A model generated the notes under the pieces. The model did not search any database. It saw only the letters and a program-made list of their open reading frames with translations, and was not told the DNA's origin. Source: JB111 sp052093225 (GTDB lineage Bacteria; Actinomycetota; Actinomycetes; Actinomycetales; Actinomycetaceae). Taken from it: 61,144 nucleotides of DNA. The number at the start of each line of letters is the position of its first letter. Positions within the stretch are counted from its first letter, which is position 1. Location of the stretch: NCBI GenBank assembly GCA_052093225.1, contig JBQDDG010000021.1, forward strand, positions 1 to 61,144, read 5' to 3'. The position numbers and the translations under genes are program-made. Below, piece after piece: positions 41,967-50,070 of the stretch.

Positions 41967-42953
41967 CTAGATCGTGGTGAACAGGTAGATCAGCGTGGTC
42001 CCGATGAAGATCGCACCCGCCGGGGGGTCGATGTGCGTGTCGCCGCGGGCGTTGAACAGGCGCGAGAACGCCTCGCCGAGGACACCACCGAGGAGGCCGG
42101 CGATGCCACCACCGATGACGGCGACCCACGGGTCGGTGCCGACCACGGTGAGCAGCTGCACGGCCGCGAGGCCGGCGAGGATCGTCATGTGGTGCGTGAC
42201 CGGCGTCTTCATGCCGAGGCTGAGGAAGATCAGCGAGATCGCGGAGATCGCCCAACCGATGAGGAAGACCTGGCTGACGATGTTCGTGTACGCCGGGTTG
42301 TCGGTGGGGACGTTGCCGATGAGCCACACGGCGACGAACGCGAAGAGGAGGCCCGACGTCAGGCCGTGGAGGGCGGACATGCTCCACTTCTCCTGGTGCT
42401 CGACCCAGTGCGTGCCGTCCTTGAGCGAGAGCGGGCTCTCCCCCTTGAAGGGGCCCACGAGCGAGCGCGACTTCACGCCGAACGCGAGTCGGGCGATGAC
42501 GGCCACACCGACGACGGACAGGGCGACCGTGTCGGTCGTGAAGAGGAGTCCCTCGCCCTCGGGGGCCCACAGGCCGAAGAGCCAGACGAAGAACTGGTTC
42601 ATGACGTAGCCGATGATGCCGAAGACACCACCGACGATGAAGATGTCGGCCTTGGGGAAGCCCGCCAGCGGCGTGACGATGTCACGGCCGTTGACGCCCT
42701 CGGGGAAGTAGCCACGCTTCGCCGCGTAGGCCGCGGCCGCGGCACCACCGGCGAAGGCGATGTGCGGGCCGAAGACCGGGCCGAAGGCGAACATGCTGAT
42801 GAAGTCCTGGGCCACCGGCACGCCACCCAGCAGGGCGGAGAACCCGAACAGGAAGGCGAAGCCGGTGAAGATGAATGCGGTCTGCCCGCCGATGGCGGCG
42901 CCGAACGCACCTCCGGCAAAGGCGACGATCAACCAGACGATGTCGATTTCCAC
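41967..42953 (-). CDS. multi-helix membrane protein of unrecognised family, candidate polyol permease
   Basis: A 328-aa, strongly hydrophobic protein with about ten predicted helices and many Gly/Ala-packed segments: AGGAFGAAIGGQTAFIFTGF, FISMFAFGPVFGPHIAFAGG, IFIVGGVFGIIGYVMNQFF, GLTSGLLFAFVAVWLIG, SQVFLIGWAISAISLIFLSL, HHMTILAGLAAVQLLTVVG and IGGGIAGLLGGVLGEAFSRL. One longer hydrophilic stretch (KSRSLVGPFKGESPLSLKDG, about residues 165-190) lies in the middle. I do not recognise an MFS, MIP, PTS or ABC signature. Position between rpiB and the phosphatase, with no other transporter in the locus, makes it the best candidate importer. The GTG start at 42953 is chosen because GAGAGAGG lies 10 bp upstream; a GTG at 42980 is possible. 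Confidence 0.7.
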   Translation of the reverse strand: MEIDIVWLIVAFAGGAFGAAIGGQTAFIFTGFAFLFGFSALLGGVPVAQDFISMFAFGPVFGPHIAFAGGAAAAAYAAKRGYFPEGVNGRDIVTPLAGFPKADIFIVGGVFGIIGYVMNQFFVWLFGLWAPEGEGLLFTTDTVALSVVGVAVIARLAFGVKSRSLVGPFKGESPLSLKDGTHWVEHQEKWSMSALHGLTSGLLFAFVAVWLIGNVPTDNPAYTNIVSQVFLIGWAISAISLIFLSLGMKTPVTHHMTILAGLAAVQLLTVVGTDPWVAVIGGGIAGLLGGVLGEAFSRLFNARGDTHIDPPAGAIFIGTTLIYLFTTI

Positions 42954-43052
42954 GTCGGTGGTACCTCTCTCTTCCCCCACTGCGTCGTGGGGCGTGTCGT
43001 GACTGCGTTGTCGATACCACCGTCGCCCGCAGGGGGCGGTCGAGGTGGCGGC

Positions 43053-43089
43053 GACCGGGGCCCCGCAGGTCGACTGCCGAGCCCCGGTC
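43053..43089 (-). terminator. hairpin after the rpiB-like gene
   Basis: GACCGGGGC (43053-43061) and GCCCCGGTC (43081-43089) with a 19-nt loop, 30 bp downstream of the rpiB-like stop and upstream of the membrane-protein gene. Confidence 0.5.
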
Positions 43090-43119
43090 CCGCTTCCGGC
43101 CAGGTGACCGGTCAGCGGA

Positions 43120-43605
43120 TCAGGAGGCGGAGGTGCCCGCCTGCTGGTTCTTGGACTCGTACTCGCTGAGCACGGCGACCTTCGCGGCCGAGCCCGAGCT
43201 CTCGTCGAACTCGTGCTCGAGCCATTCGCCGGCGAGCTTGCGCGCCAGCTCGAGACCGATCACGCGCTGTCCGAACGCGAGGACCTGCGCGTTGTTGGAC
43301 TTGATGAGGCGCTCGACGCTGAAGCTGTCGTGCGCGACGGAGGCGCGGATGCCGGGTACCTTGCCCGCCGACATCGCCACGCCCATGCCGGTGCCGCACA
43401 CGAGCAGCGCGCGGTCGGCCTCGTCGGCGGCGACCTTCTCTCCGGCCGCCGTCCCGATGTTGGGGTAGGGGTTGTCGTCGGCGTCGTCACCCACGCCGAC
43501 GTCGATGACCTGCTCGACCCGGGGGTCGGCCTCGAGGTCCGCCTTGAGGGCTTCCTTGTACTCGTAGCCCGCGTTGTCGGAACCGACAACGATTCGCAAG
43601 CCCAT
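43120..43605 (-). CDS. RpiB/LacAB-family sugar-phosphate isomerase
   Basis: A 161-aa RpiB-type aldose-ketose isomerase. VVGSDNAGYEYKEALKADL replaces the usual GCDHAGY/F.LK N-terminus (Asn for His in the motif). LLVCGTGMGVAMSAGKVPG carries the catalytic Cys and the anion-hole Gly/Thr, and IRASVAHDSFSVERLIKSNN with AQVLAFGQRVIG supplies the phosphate-binding Arg. RpiB-family enzymes isomerise ribose/ribulose-5-phosphate, allose-6-phosphate, or in tetritol pathways D-erythrulose-4-phosphate to erythrose-4-phosphate. It is the first metabolic gene downstream of the SorC regulator. The His-to-Asn change in the N-terminal motif hints at a non-standard substrate. Confidence 0.85.
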   Translation of the reverse strand: MGLRIVVGSDNAGYEYKEALKADLEADPRVEQVIDVGVGDDADDNPYPNIGTAAGEKVAADEADRALLVCGTGMGVAMSAGKVPGIRASVAHDSFSVERLIKSNNAQVLAFGQRVIGLELARKLAGEWLEHEFDESSGSAAKVAVLSEYESKNQQAGTSAS

Positions 43606-43798
43606 GTCGCCTCTCCTTCCGGCGCTCGAAGCGCCTTCCGGGTGACGGTCTCTCGGGCGCCGTCACCCGCCGCGCCCGTGCGGCGCGATCTGCCGGGAAC
43701 CGTACCAAAGCCCTCGACAATTGCTCACCCACCTTGCACGGAGGTGCACGGGTGTCGGCGGGGCGTGCGAATGATCCCGCCCCTGGTAGCGCGGGCCG
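43606..43798 (-). promoter_or_regulatory. upstream region of the rpiB-led operon
   Basis: A 193-bp gap between the SorC gene and rpiB. It holds a CAATTG-centred, partly symmetric site (TGAGCAATTGTCGA on the minus strand, near 43718-43731) and GTGCACCTCCGTGCA near 43737-43751, both possible SorC operators, with TACGGT downstream as a weak -10. I could not fix a clear -35. Confidence 0.3.
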
Positions 43799-44797
43799 CT
43801 AGATCGCGAGCGTGCCCCGCCCCCTCGTGAGCCCCACCCGGCTCAGCCGGTCGGCCAGCGCGCGCAGCGTCGGTTCGTCGATGACGAGGTCGGTGACGGC
43901 CCCCGCCCGCAGTGCGCCGAGGGTGGGCGCCACCTTGGCCACGCCGGAGACGACGCACACGCGCCGGCCGATCCGACGCAGGGCCGCCGGGGAGGGGCCG
44001 GAGGCCCGGGCGTTCGTGGTGATGTCGGCGTAGGTGCCGTCCTCGCGCAGGAGGACCGTGCAGATGTCCCCGACGACGCCCGCCGCCTGCAGGTTCTCGA
44101 TCTCCTTCTGGTCGAGGTATCCGGCGGCGTAGACCTGGGAGCTGAGCGAGCCGGTGAAGGCGCCGACGCCGAAGAGCGCGACGTCGGTGCGCGCCTGCAG
44201 GGCGCGGACGGCGGCGAGGGACCGCTCCTTCCACATGGCGAGCTTCGTCTCCGGGTAGTCGAAGAAGGCGGGCACCGGGAAGTGGTGGACCGAGGACTCG
44301 AACGCCCCGGCGGCGGCCTCCATGATGGCGCCGGCATACGGGATGCCCGTCGTCGTCGGGTTCGCGGCGCCGTTGAGCTGGACGACAGCGGAGCCCGGCG
44401 CCGGCCGGGCCACGAACTGGCCGACGACGGCGGCGATCGTGTTGCCCCACGCGATCCCGAGGACCGTGCCGGGCTCCATCCACCCGGACACGAGCCGGCC
44501 CGCGACCCGGGAGACCTGCTCGAGGCGCTGGACCTCGCTGGAGGCCGGCCGGACCGTCACCACGTGCGTCTGCACACCGAACAGGTCCCGCAGGACGCCC
44601 GACTCGCGCGTGCCCATCTCCGCGGGCGGGTGCAGCTCGATGCGCACCATCCCCGAGGAGCGTGCCTGCTTGATCAGGCGTGACACGGTCGAACGGGAGA
44701 CCCCCGTCCGCCGTGCGATCGTCTCCATGGTCTCGTCCTGCAGGTAGTACATCGAGGCAGCCTCGAAGACCTCCCGCTCGCGGTCACGCTCGTCCAC
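43799..44797 (-). CDS. SorC/DeoR-type sugar-binding transcriptional regulator (polyol locus)
   Basis: A 332-aa regulator with N-terminal helix-turn-helix (YYLQDETMETIARRTGVSR, then STVSRLIKQARSSGMVRIEL) and SorC effector domain (GIAWGNTIAAVVGQFV, VVQLNGAANPTTTGIPYAG, DVALFGVGAFTGSLSSQVYA, GVVGDICTVLLRED). The GTG at 44797 is chosen because GGAGG precedes it; GTG at 44818 is the alternative and adds seven residues. It is divergent from glpD across a 134-bp region and upstream of the rpiB-led operon, so it may control both. A phosphorylated intermediate is the probable effector. It resembles the SorC protein at 12288 only in general layout. Confidence 0.88.
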   Translation of the reverse strand: MDERDREREVFEAASMYYLQDETMETIARRTGVSRSTVSRLIKQARSSGMVRIELHPPAEMGTRESGVLRDLFGVQTHVVTVRPASSEVQRLEQVSRVAGRLVSGWMEPGTVLGIAWGNTIAAVVGQFVARPAPGSAVVQLNGAANPTTTGIPYAGAIMEAAAGAFESSVHHFPVPAFFDYPETKLAMWKERSLAAVRALQARTDVALFGVGAFTGSLSSQVYAAGYLDQKEIENLQAAGVVGDICTVLLREDGTYADITTNARASGPSPAALRRIGRRVCVVSGVAKVAPTLGALRAGAVTDLVIDEPTLRALADRLSRVGLTRGRGTLAI

Positions 44798-44931
44798 CGG
44801 TCCTCCGTCGTCGTGCACGTCCGCTCAGCAAAGTTGTGCGGATGTGCGTCTCGGACCATCCTAGGGAGCACACGACGCCGTGCCGTCCCCTGGCCACGCG
44901 TCGACGCACGAGCCGATGGAGGAGCGAGCAC
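44798..44931. promoter_or_regulatory. divergent region between sorC-type gene and glpD
   Basis: Contains CAGCAAAGTTGTGCGGATGTGCG (near 44826-44848; partial dyad around CAAAGTTG) and a GGATGTGCG similar to the CAGATGTGCAG motif seen upstream of dhaK and FGGY kinase A. GATGGAGGAGCGAG before the GTG at 44932 is the glpD ribosome-binding site. Operator assignment is tentative. Confidence 0.3.
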
Positions 44932-46671
44932 GTGAACACCACAGCACTCACCCGGGAGACGCGCCAGGCGGCCCTGGACCGGATGGCCGAAGAAGAGCTC
45001 GACGTCCTGGTCATCGGTGGCGGCGTCACCGGCGCGGGCATCGCGCTGGACGCCTCGACCCGCGGACTACGGACCGGCATCGTCGAGATGCGCGACTGGG
45101 CCTCGGGCACGTCGCAGTGGTCCTCGAAGCTCGTCCACGGCGGGCTCCGGTACCTCTACCAGCTGAACTTCGCGCTCGTCTCGGAGGCCCTGCGCGAGCG
45201 CGGCATCCTGCTGACGACCACCGCGCCGCACCTCGTGTCCGCACAGCCCTTCCTCTGGCCGCTCAAGCAGCGCGTCATCGAGCGCGGCTACTCCGCGATC
45301 GGCGTCGGCATGTACGACGCCCTGTCGATCGTCGGCAACCGCGGCGCGACCGTGCCGCTCCAGAAGCACTACACGCACTCCGGCGCGATGAAGCTGGTGC
45401 CGAGCCTCGACCCCGACTCGCTCATCGGCGGCATCCGCTTCTACGACGCCCGCGTCGACGACGCCCGCCTAGTCCTCACCCTCGTGCGCACCGCCCAGGG
45501 CTTCGGCGCCCTCGCCGCGAACCGCACCCAGGCCACCGAGATCGTCACCGACGCGTCGGGCCGCGCCACCGGGGCGGTCGTCAAGGACCTCGAGACCGGG
45601 GCCGAGACGACGGTCCGCGCCAAGCACGTCATCGGCGCCACGGGCGTGTGGACCGAGGAGACCGAGACGCTCGGCGGGGCCGAGGGCGGCCTCGAGGTGC
45701 TCGCCTCCAAGGGCATCCACATCGTCGTGCCCAAGGAGCGGATCAAGGGCAGGACCGGTGTGTTCCTCCGCACCGAGAAGTCCGTCCTGTTCATCATCCC
45801 CTGGCAGCGCTACTGGGTCATCGGCACCACGGACACCAAGTGGACCGAGCAGCTCGACTCCCCGGTCTCCACCGCCGAGGACATCGACTACGTCCTCGAG
45901 CAGGCCAACTCGGTGCTCGCCGACAAGCTGACGCGCGACGACATCATCGGCACCTACGCCGGTCTGCGCCCGCTGCTGCAGCCCGTGGACAAGGGCGACG
46001 GCGAGTCGACGAAGGTCTCCCGCGAGCACACCGTGACGAACCCGCAGCCCGGGCTCACGGTCATCGCCGGCGGCAAGCTCACCTCCTACCGCCTCATGGC
46101 GGAGGACGCCGTCGACCACGCGCTCGGCAAGGCCCGGGCGAAGGCCAACCCGTCGATCACGGCGAAGACCCCGCTGGTCGGTGCCCCGGCCCTCGAGGCC
46201 ACGCGGCGGCAGCTGCCCCGGCTCAGCCAGCGCTTCGGCCTCACCCAGGCGCGCGCCGAGCACCTCCTCTCGCGCTACGGCTCCGAGCTGCCGCGCCTCC
46301 TCGAGACGATCGAGGCGGACAGCAGCCTGGGCGAGCCGCTCGAGCACGCCCCCGACTACCTGCGCGCCGAGGTGGCCTACGGCGTGACCCACGAGGGTGC
46401 GCTGCACCTCGAGGACATGCTGCTGCACCGCGTGCGCCTCGACTTCGAGCAGCCGGACCGCGGCAAGGCGGCGGCCCCCGAGATCGCCGGCATCATGGCC
46501 GACCTCCTCGGGTGGGACGACGCACAGCGCGAGGCGGAGGTGTCGAACTGGGTCGCCCAGGCCGACGCGGTCCTCGCGGCGCAGGAGACCACGGACGACG
46601 CCTCGGCGTCGGCGCAGCGCGTCGCCGCCCCGGAGCTCGTCCCGGTCGAACGACTCTCCACCACCGACTGA
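44932..46671 (+). CDS. glpD: FAD-dependent glycerol-3-phosphate dehydrogenase
   Basis: Membrane-associated flavoenzyme that oxidises sn-glycerol-3-phosphate to dihydroxyacetone phosphate and passes electrons to quinones; 579 aa. FAD-binding motif VLVIGGGVTGAGIALDASTRG near residues 24-44, then SSKLVHGGLRYLYQLNF, FIIPWQRYWVIGTTDTKW, YAGLRPLLQP and the C-terminal FAD contact VIAGGKLTSYRLMAEDAVDH. The C-terminal helical domain includes EVAYGVTHEGALHLEDMLLH. The GTG start at 44932 is supported by GGAGGAG. It is followed by glpK at 140 bp; no glpF is seen between or beside them. A related enzyme, EryB, oxidises erythritol-4-phosphate, so a polyol role cannot be excluded given the neighbours. Confidence 0.93.
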   Translation: MNTTALTRETRQAALDRMAEEELDVLVIGGGVTGAGIALDASTRGLRTGIVEMRDWASGTSQWSSKLVHGGLRYLYQLNFALVSEALRERGILLTTTAPHLVSAQPFLWPLKQRVIERGYSAIGVGMYDALSIVGNRGATVPLQKHYTHSGAMKLVPSLDPDSLIGGIRFYDARVDDARLVLTLVRTAQGFGALAANRTQATEIVTDASGRATGAVVKDLETGAETTVRAKHVIGATGVWTEETETLGGAEGGLEVLASKGIHIVVPKERIKGRTGVFLRTEKSVLFIIPWQRYWVIGTTDTKWTEQLDSPVSTAEDIDYVLEQANSVLADKLTRDDIIGTYAGLRPLLQPVDKGDGESTKVSREHTVTNPQPGLTVIAGGKLTSYRLMAEDAVDHALGKARAKANPSITAKTPLVGAPALEATRRQLPRLSQRFGLTQARAEHLLSRYGSELPRLLETIEADSSLGEPLEHAPDYLRAEVAYGVTHEGALHLEDMLLHRVRLDFEQPDRGKAAAPEIAGIMADLLGWDDAQREAEVSNWVAQADAVLAAQETTDDASASAQRVAAPELVPVERLSTTD

Positions 46672-46811
46672 CCAGGCCGAGAAGCACCACCCGCCCGGCG
46701 GGCGGAGCGCCCTCGCGCCCCGCCCGCCGAGCACCACCGAAGGACCGGTCCCGGCACCCGCCGGGCACCGGATGGCAATCGACATCGCCGTCGAAAGGAA
46801 CTGTCCCCACC

Positions 46812-48335
46812 ATGAGCGACACCGAGAAGTACGTCCTCGCGATCGACCAGGGCACGACGTCGTCCCGCGCGATCATCTTCAACCACTCCGGCGAGATCGT
46901 CTCGGTCGGCCAGCTGGAGCACGAGCAGATCTTCCCGCGCGCCGGCTGGGTCGAGCACGACCCGAAGGAGATCTGGACCAACGTCCGCGAGGCCGTGGGC
47001 CAGGCCCTGTCCAAGGCGTCCCTCAACGCCGGCAACCTCGCGGCGGTCGGCATCACCAACCAGCGCGAGACCACCGTCGTCTGGGACAAGAACACCGGCG
47101 AGCCGGTCTACAACGCCATCGTCTGGCAGGACACCCGCACCGACAAGATCTGCAAGGAGCTCGGCGGGGACGAGGGCGAGGAGAAGTACAAGTCGCGCGT
47201 CGGCCTGCCGCTCGCGACCTACTTCGCCGGCCCGAAGATCAAGTGGATCCTCGACAACGTCGACGGCGCCCGCGCGAAGGCGGACGCCGGGGACCTCCTC
47301 TTCGGCACCACCGACACCTGGGTCATGTGGAACATGACCGGCGGCACCGACGGCGGCATCCACGTCACCGACGTCACCAACGCCTCGCGCACCATGCTCA
47401 TGGACGTCAAGACCCTGACCTGGGCCGAGGACATCGCCGCGGACATGGGCGTCCCGCTGTCCATGCTCCCGGAGATCCGGTCCTCCTCCGAGGTCTACGG
47501 CAAGGGCCGTCAGCAGGGGCTGCTCACCGACGTGCCGCTGTCCGGCATCCTCGGCGACCAGCAGGCCGCCACGTTCGGCCAGGCGTGCTTCGAGAAGGGC
47601 ATGGCCAAGAACACCTACGGCACCGGCAACTTCATGCTCATCAACACGGGCACCGAGCCGGTCTTCTCCGAGAACGGCCTGCTCACCACGCTCGGCTACA
47701 AGATCGGCGACCAGCCGGCCGTGTACTGCCTCGAGGGCTCGATCGCCGTCACGGGCTCGCTGGTGCAGTGGCTCCGCGACAACCTGGGGATCATCAAGGA
47801 CGCCCCCGAGATCGAGGAGCTCGCCAAGACGGTCGAGGACAACGGGGGTGCGTACTTCGTCCCGGCGTTCTCCGGCCTTTTCGCGCCGTACTGGAAGTCG
47901 GACGCGCGCGGCGCGCTCGTCGGCATGACCCGGTTCGTCAACAAGGGCCACATCGCCCGCGCCACGCTCGAGGCCACGGCCTTCCAGACGCGCGAGGTGC
48001 TCGACGCGATGAACGCCGACTCCGGTGTGGACCTCGCCGAGCTCAAGGTCGACGGCGGCATGGTCGCCAACGAGCTGCTCATGCAGTTCCAGGCCGACAT
48101 CCTCGGCGTGGACGTGGTCAAGCCCGTCGTCGCCGAGACCACGGCGCTGGGCGCGGCCTACGCGGCCGGCATCGCCGTCGGGTTCTGGAAGAGCGAGCAG
48201 GACGTCATCGACAACTGGGCCGAGGACAAGCGCTGGACGCCGAACCTCGACGAGGCCGAGCGCGAGCGCACCTACCGCCTGTGGAAGAAGGCCGTGACGA
48301 AGTCCTTCGACTGGGTCGACGAGGACGTCGTCTGA
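46812..48335 (+). CDS. glpK: glycerol kinase
   Basis: Phosphorylates glycerol to sn-glycerol-3-phosphate; 507 aa, typical length. Hallmarks: LAIDQGTTSSRAIIFNHSG, GITNQRETTVVWDKNTGEP, AIVWQDTRT, TDVTNASRTMLMD, GILGDQQAATFGQACF, NTYGTGNFMLINTG, VPAFSGLFAPYW and KVDGGMVANELLMQFQAD. The residues contacting glycerol (Arg/Glu of NQRE, Trp of VWQD, Asp of GDQQ) are all present, so this is a true glycerol kinase, unlike the other FGGY kinases here. It feeds GlpD upstream. Followed by a family C repeat 6 bp after the stop, then a hairpin terminator. Confidence 0.96.
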   Translation: MSDTEKYVLAIDQGTTSSRAIIFNHSGEIVSVGQLEHEQIFPRAGWVEHDPKEIWTNVREAVGQALSKASLNAGNLAAVGITNQRETTVVWDKNTGEPVYNAIVWQDTRTDKICKELGGDEGEEKYKSRVGLPLATYFAGPKIKWILDNVDGARAKADAGDLLFGTTDTWVMWNMTGGTDGGIHVTDVTNASRTMLMDVKTLTWAEDIAADMGVPLSMLPEIRSSSEVYGKGRQQGLLTDVPLSGILGDQQAATFGQACFEKGMAKNTYGTGNFMLINTGTEPVFSENGLLTTLGYKIGDQPAVYCLEGSIAVTGSLVQWLRDNLGIIKDAPEIEELAKTVEDNGGAYFVPAFSGLFAPYWKSDARGALVGMTRFVNKGHIARATLEATAFQTREVLDAMNADSGVDLAELKVDGGMVANELLMQFQADILGVDVVKPVVAETTALGAAYAAGIAVGFWKSEQDVIDNWAEDKRWTPNLDEAERERTYRLWKKAVTKSFDWVDEDVV

Positions 48336-48341
48336 CCCACC

Positions 48342-48376
48342 ACGAGTGAGGGGACTTTTCCTCACGAGTGAGGGGC
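48342..48376 (+). repeat. family C direct repeat after glpK
   Basis: One full 20-bp unit CACGAGTGAGGGGACTTTTC (48342-48361) and a partial second (CACGAGTGAGGGG, 48364-48376), in the sense direction of glpK and 6 bp after its stop. The same unit occurs three times behind glyS (50071-50130). Confidence 0.85.
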
Positions 48377-48390
48377 AGGAGTCGGGCGAG

Positions 48391-48420
48391 GGGCCGGTGA
48401 TCCACGGATCGCCGGCCCCT
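48391..48420 (+). terminator. glpK terminator
   Basis: GGGGCCGGTGATC (48391-48403) pairs with GATCGCCGGCCCC (48408-48420) with one G-U pair and a 4-nt loop, followed by TTCCTC. It lies between convergent glpK and dusB. Confidence 0.8.
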
Positions 48421-48556
48421 TCCTCGTGCTCGACGCCGCTGCGTACACCCCCGACGGTGCGCCACGTCCCCGCCGGCGCGACCCGGACGACTCACTTCGT
48501 CCCCACCGGCACGACCCGGACGACGCCGCACGCGCCGCCGCCGAACCGCCACGTTC

Positions 48557-49936
48557 TCAGCCCCCGGAGACCGACAGCTCGGCCTGCCGGAGCAGGCCCG
48601 CGAACTCCTCGTCGACGTCCCGGGACTCCAGCCAGGCGTCGGGCAGGTGGGCGCGTTTGGGGCCCCCGGCCCGACCCCGCTGCCCCTCGGCGCCCTCGCC
48701 CGGGTAGGGCGAGTCGAGATCGAGGTCGGCCACCAGGGCGTCGAGCTCGGCGAGCGAGGAGATGAGCGCGAAGGCCCGCCGCGCGTCGCCGCCGACGGGG
48801 TAGCCCTTGAAGTACCAGGCCACGTGCTTGCGCATCTCGCGCATCGCACGGTCCTCGTCGCCGAAGTGCTCGGCCATGAGTGCGGCGTGCCGGCGCAGGA
48901 TGTCGGTCACCTCGCGCAGTCCCGGTCGCACGCGCAGGTCGGAGCCGGTGGCCGCGGCCACGAGGTCCGTGAAGAGCCACGGCCGCCCCTGGCAGCCCCG
49001 CCCGACGACGACGCCGTCCGCGCCGGTCGTACGCATCATCTCGGCGGCGTCCTCGGCCGACCACACGTCTCCGTTGCCAAGGACCGGCACGCTCGTCACG
49101 GCCTCCTTGAGGCGGGCGACGGCCTCCCACCGCGCGGTGCCCGAGTAGTGCTGCTCGAGGGTACGGGCGTGCAGCGCGACGGCGGCGGCCCCGGCGGCCT
49201 CGGCCGCGCGCCCGGCGTCGAGGTAGGTGAGGTGGTCGTCGTCGATGCCCATGCGCATCTTCACCGTCACCGGCACCTCGTGGCCGCGGCCCCTGCTGGC
49301 GGACCGGGCGGCATCGACGGCGCCCCGCACGATGTCGTTGAACAGGTCGGCCTTCCAGGGCAGGGCCGCTCCCCCACCCTTGCGCGTCACCTTCGGTACC
49401 GGGCAGCCGAAGTTGAGGTCGATGTGGTCAGCGCGGTCCTCCTCGACGAGGATGCGTACGGCCGCGGCGACCGTCACCGGGTCCACCCCGTAGAGCTGCA
49501 CCGAGCGCACCGGGTCCGTGGCGTCCGGGGTGATCATGCGCATCGTCTCGGGCGTGCGCTCCACGAGCGCGCGCGACGTGATCATCTCGCAGACGTACAG
49601 GCCGGCCGGGGCGTGGGTCCCGACGGCGGTGCTCGCCCGGGCGGCCGGCTCCAGCGCTGCCTCGCCGGCCTCGCGGCACAGGCGCCGGAACGGCGGGAGG
49701 GTGACGCCGGCCATCGGGGCGAGAACGACGGGGACGCCGATGCGCACGTCGCCGATCTGCAGCCCCGGCAGAGCGGTCGCACCTATGGATGCGGACCCGC
49801 TGGTCGCGGAGGCGCCGTTCGCACCGTTCGCGGCGGTCGAGCCGTTCGCGGTGATCGCACCGTTCGCGGCGGTCGCACCGGCAGCGTCGGCGCTCGTCGT
49901 GCCGACGCCCGTCGGGTCCGTCGTCACCTGGCTCAT
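48557..49936 (-). CDS. dusB: tRNA-dihydrouridine synthase, DusB-like
   Basis: FMN enzyme that reduces uridines in the tRNA D-loop; 459 aa, longer than usual because of an N-terminal tail. The first 55 or so residues are low complexity, with repeated ANGA/TANGS units. The TIM barrel then begins IGVPVVLAPMAGVTLPPFRRL (FMN), with active-site Cys in LNFGCPVPKVTRKGGGAALP, VKMRMGIDDDHLTY, ALHARTLEQHYSG and VVVGRGCQGRPWLF. The C-terminal helical RNA-binding domain ends with acidic and polar sequence. Same strand as glyS (upstream) and, 45 kb further on, dgt and dnaG. ATG at 49936 is the first plausible start; an internal start without the repeats is possible. Confidence 0.92.
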   Translation of the reverse strand: MSQVTTDPTGVGTTSADAAGATAANGAITANGSTAANGANGASATSGSASIGATALPGLQIGDVRIGVPVVLAPMAGVTLPPFRRLCREAGEAALEPAARASTAVGTHAPAGLYVCEMITSRALVERTPETMRMITPDATDPVRSVQLYGVDPVTVAAAVRILVEEDRADHIDLNFGCPVPKVTRKGGGAALPWKADLFNDIVRGAVDAARSASRGRGHEVPVTVKMRMGIDDDHLTYLDAGRAAEAAGAAAVALHARTLEQHYSGTARWEAVARLKEAVTSVPVLGNGDVWSAEDAAEMMRTTGADGVVVGRGCQGRPWLFTDLVAAATGSDLRVRPGLREVTDILRRHAALMAEHFGDEDRAMREMRKHVAWYFKGYPVGGDARRAFALISSLAELDALVADLDLDSPYPGEGAEGQRGRAGGPKRAHLPDAWLESRDVDEEFAGLLRQAELSVSGG

Positions 49937-50070
49937 CCGCGTGCTCCTGCTCGTCCGTCGCACCCGCCTCCGCGGGGGACCCTCCATTGTGCGCCACGGG
50001 CACCGGACCGGCAGCAGGACGCCGCTCACACCAGCGTCCCGCGGTCGATCCCCAGCGCGTCCCGAGCGAG

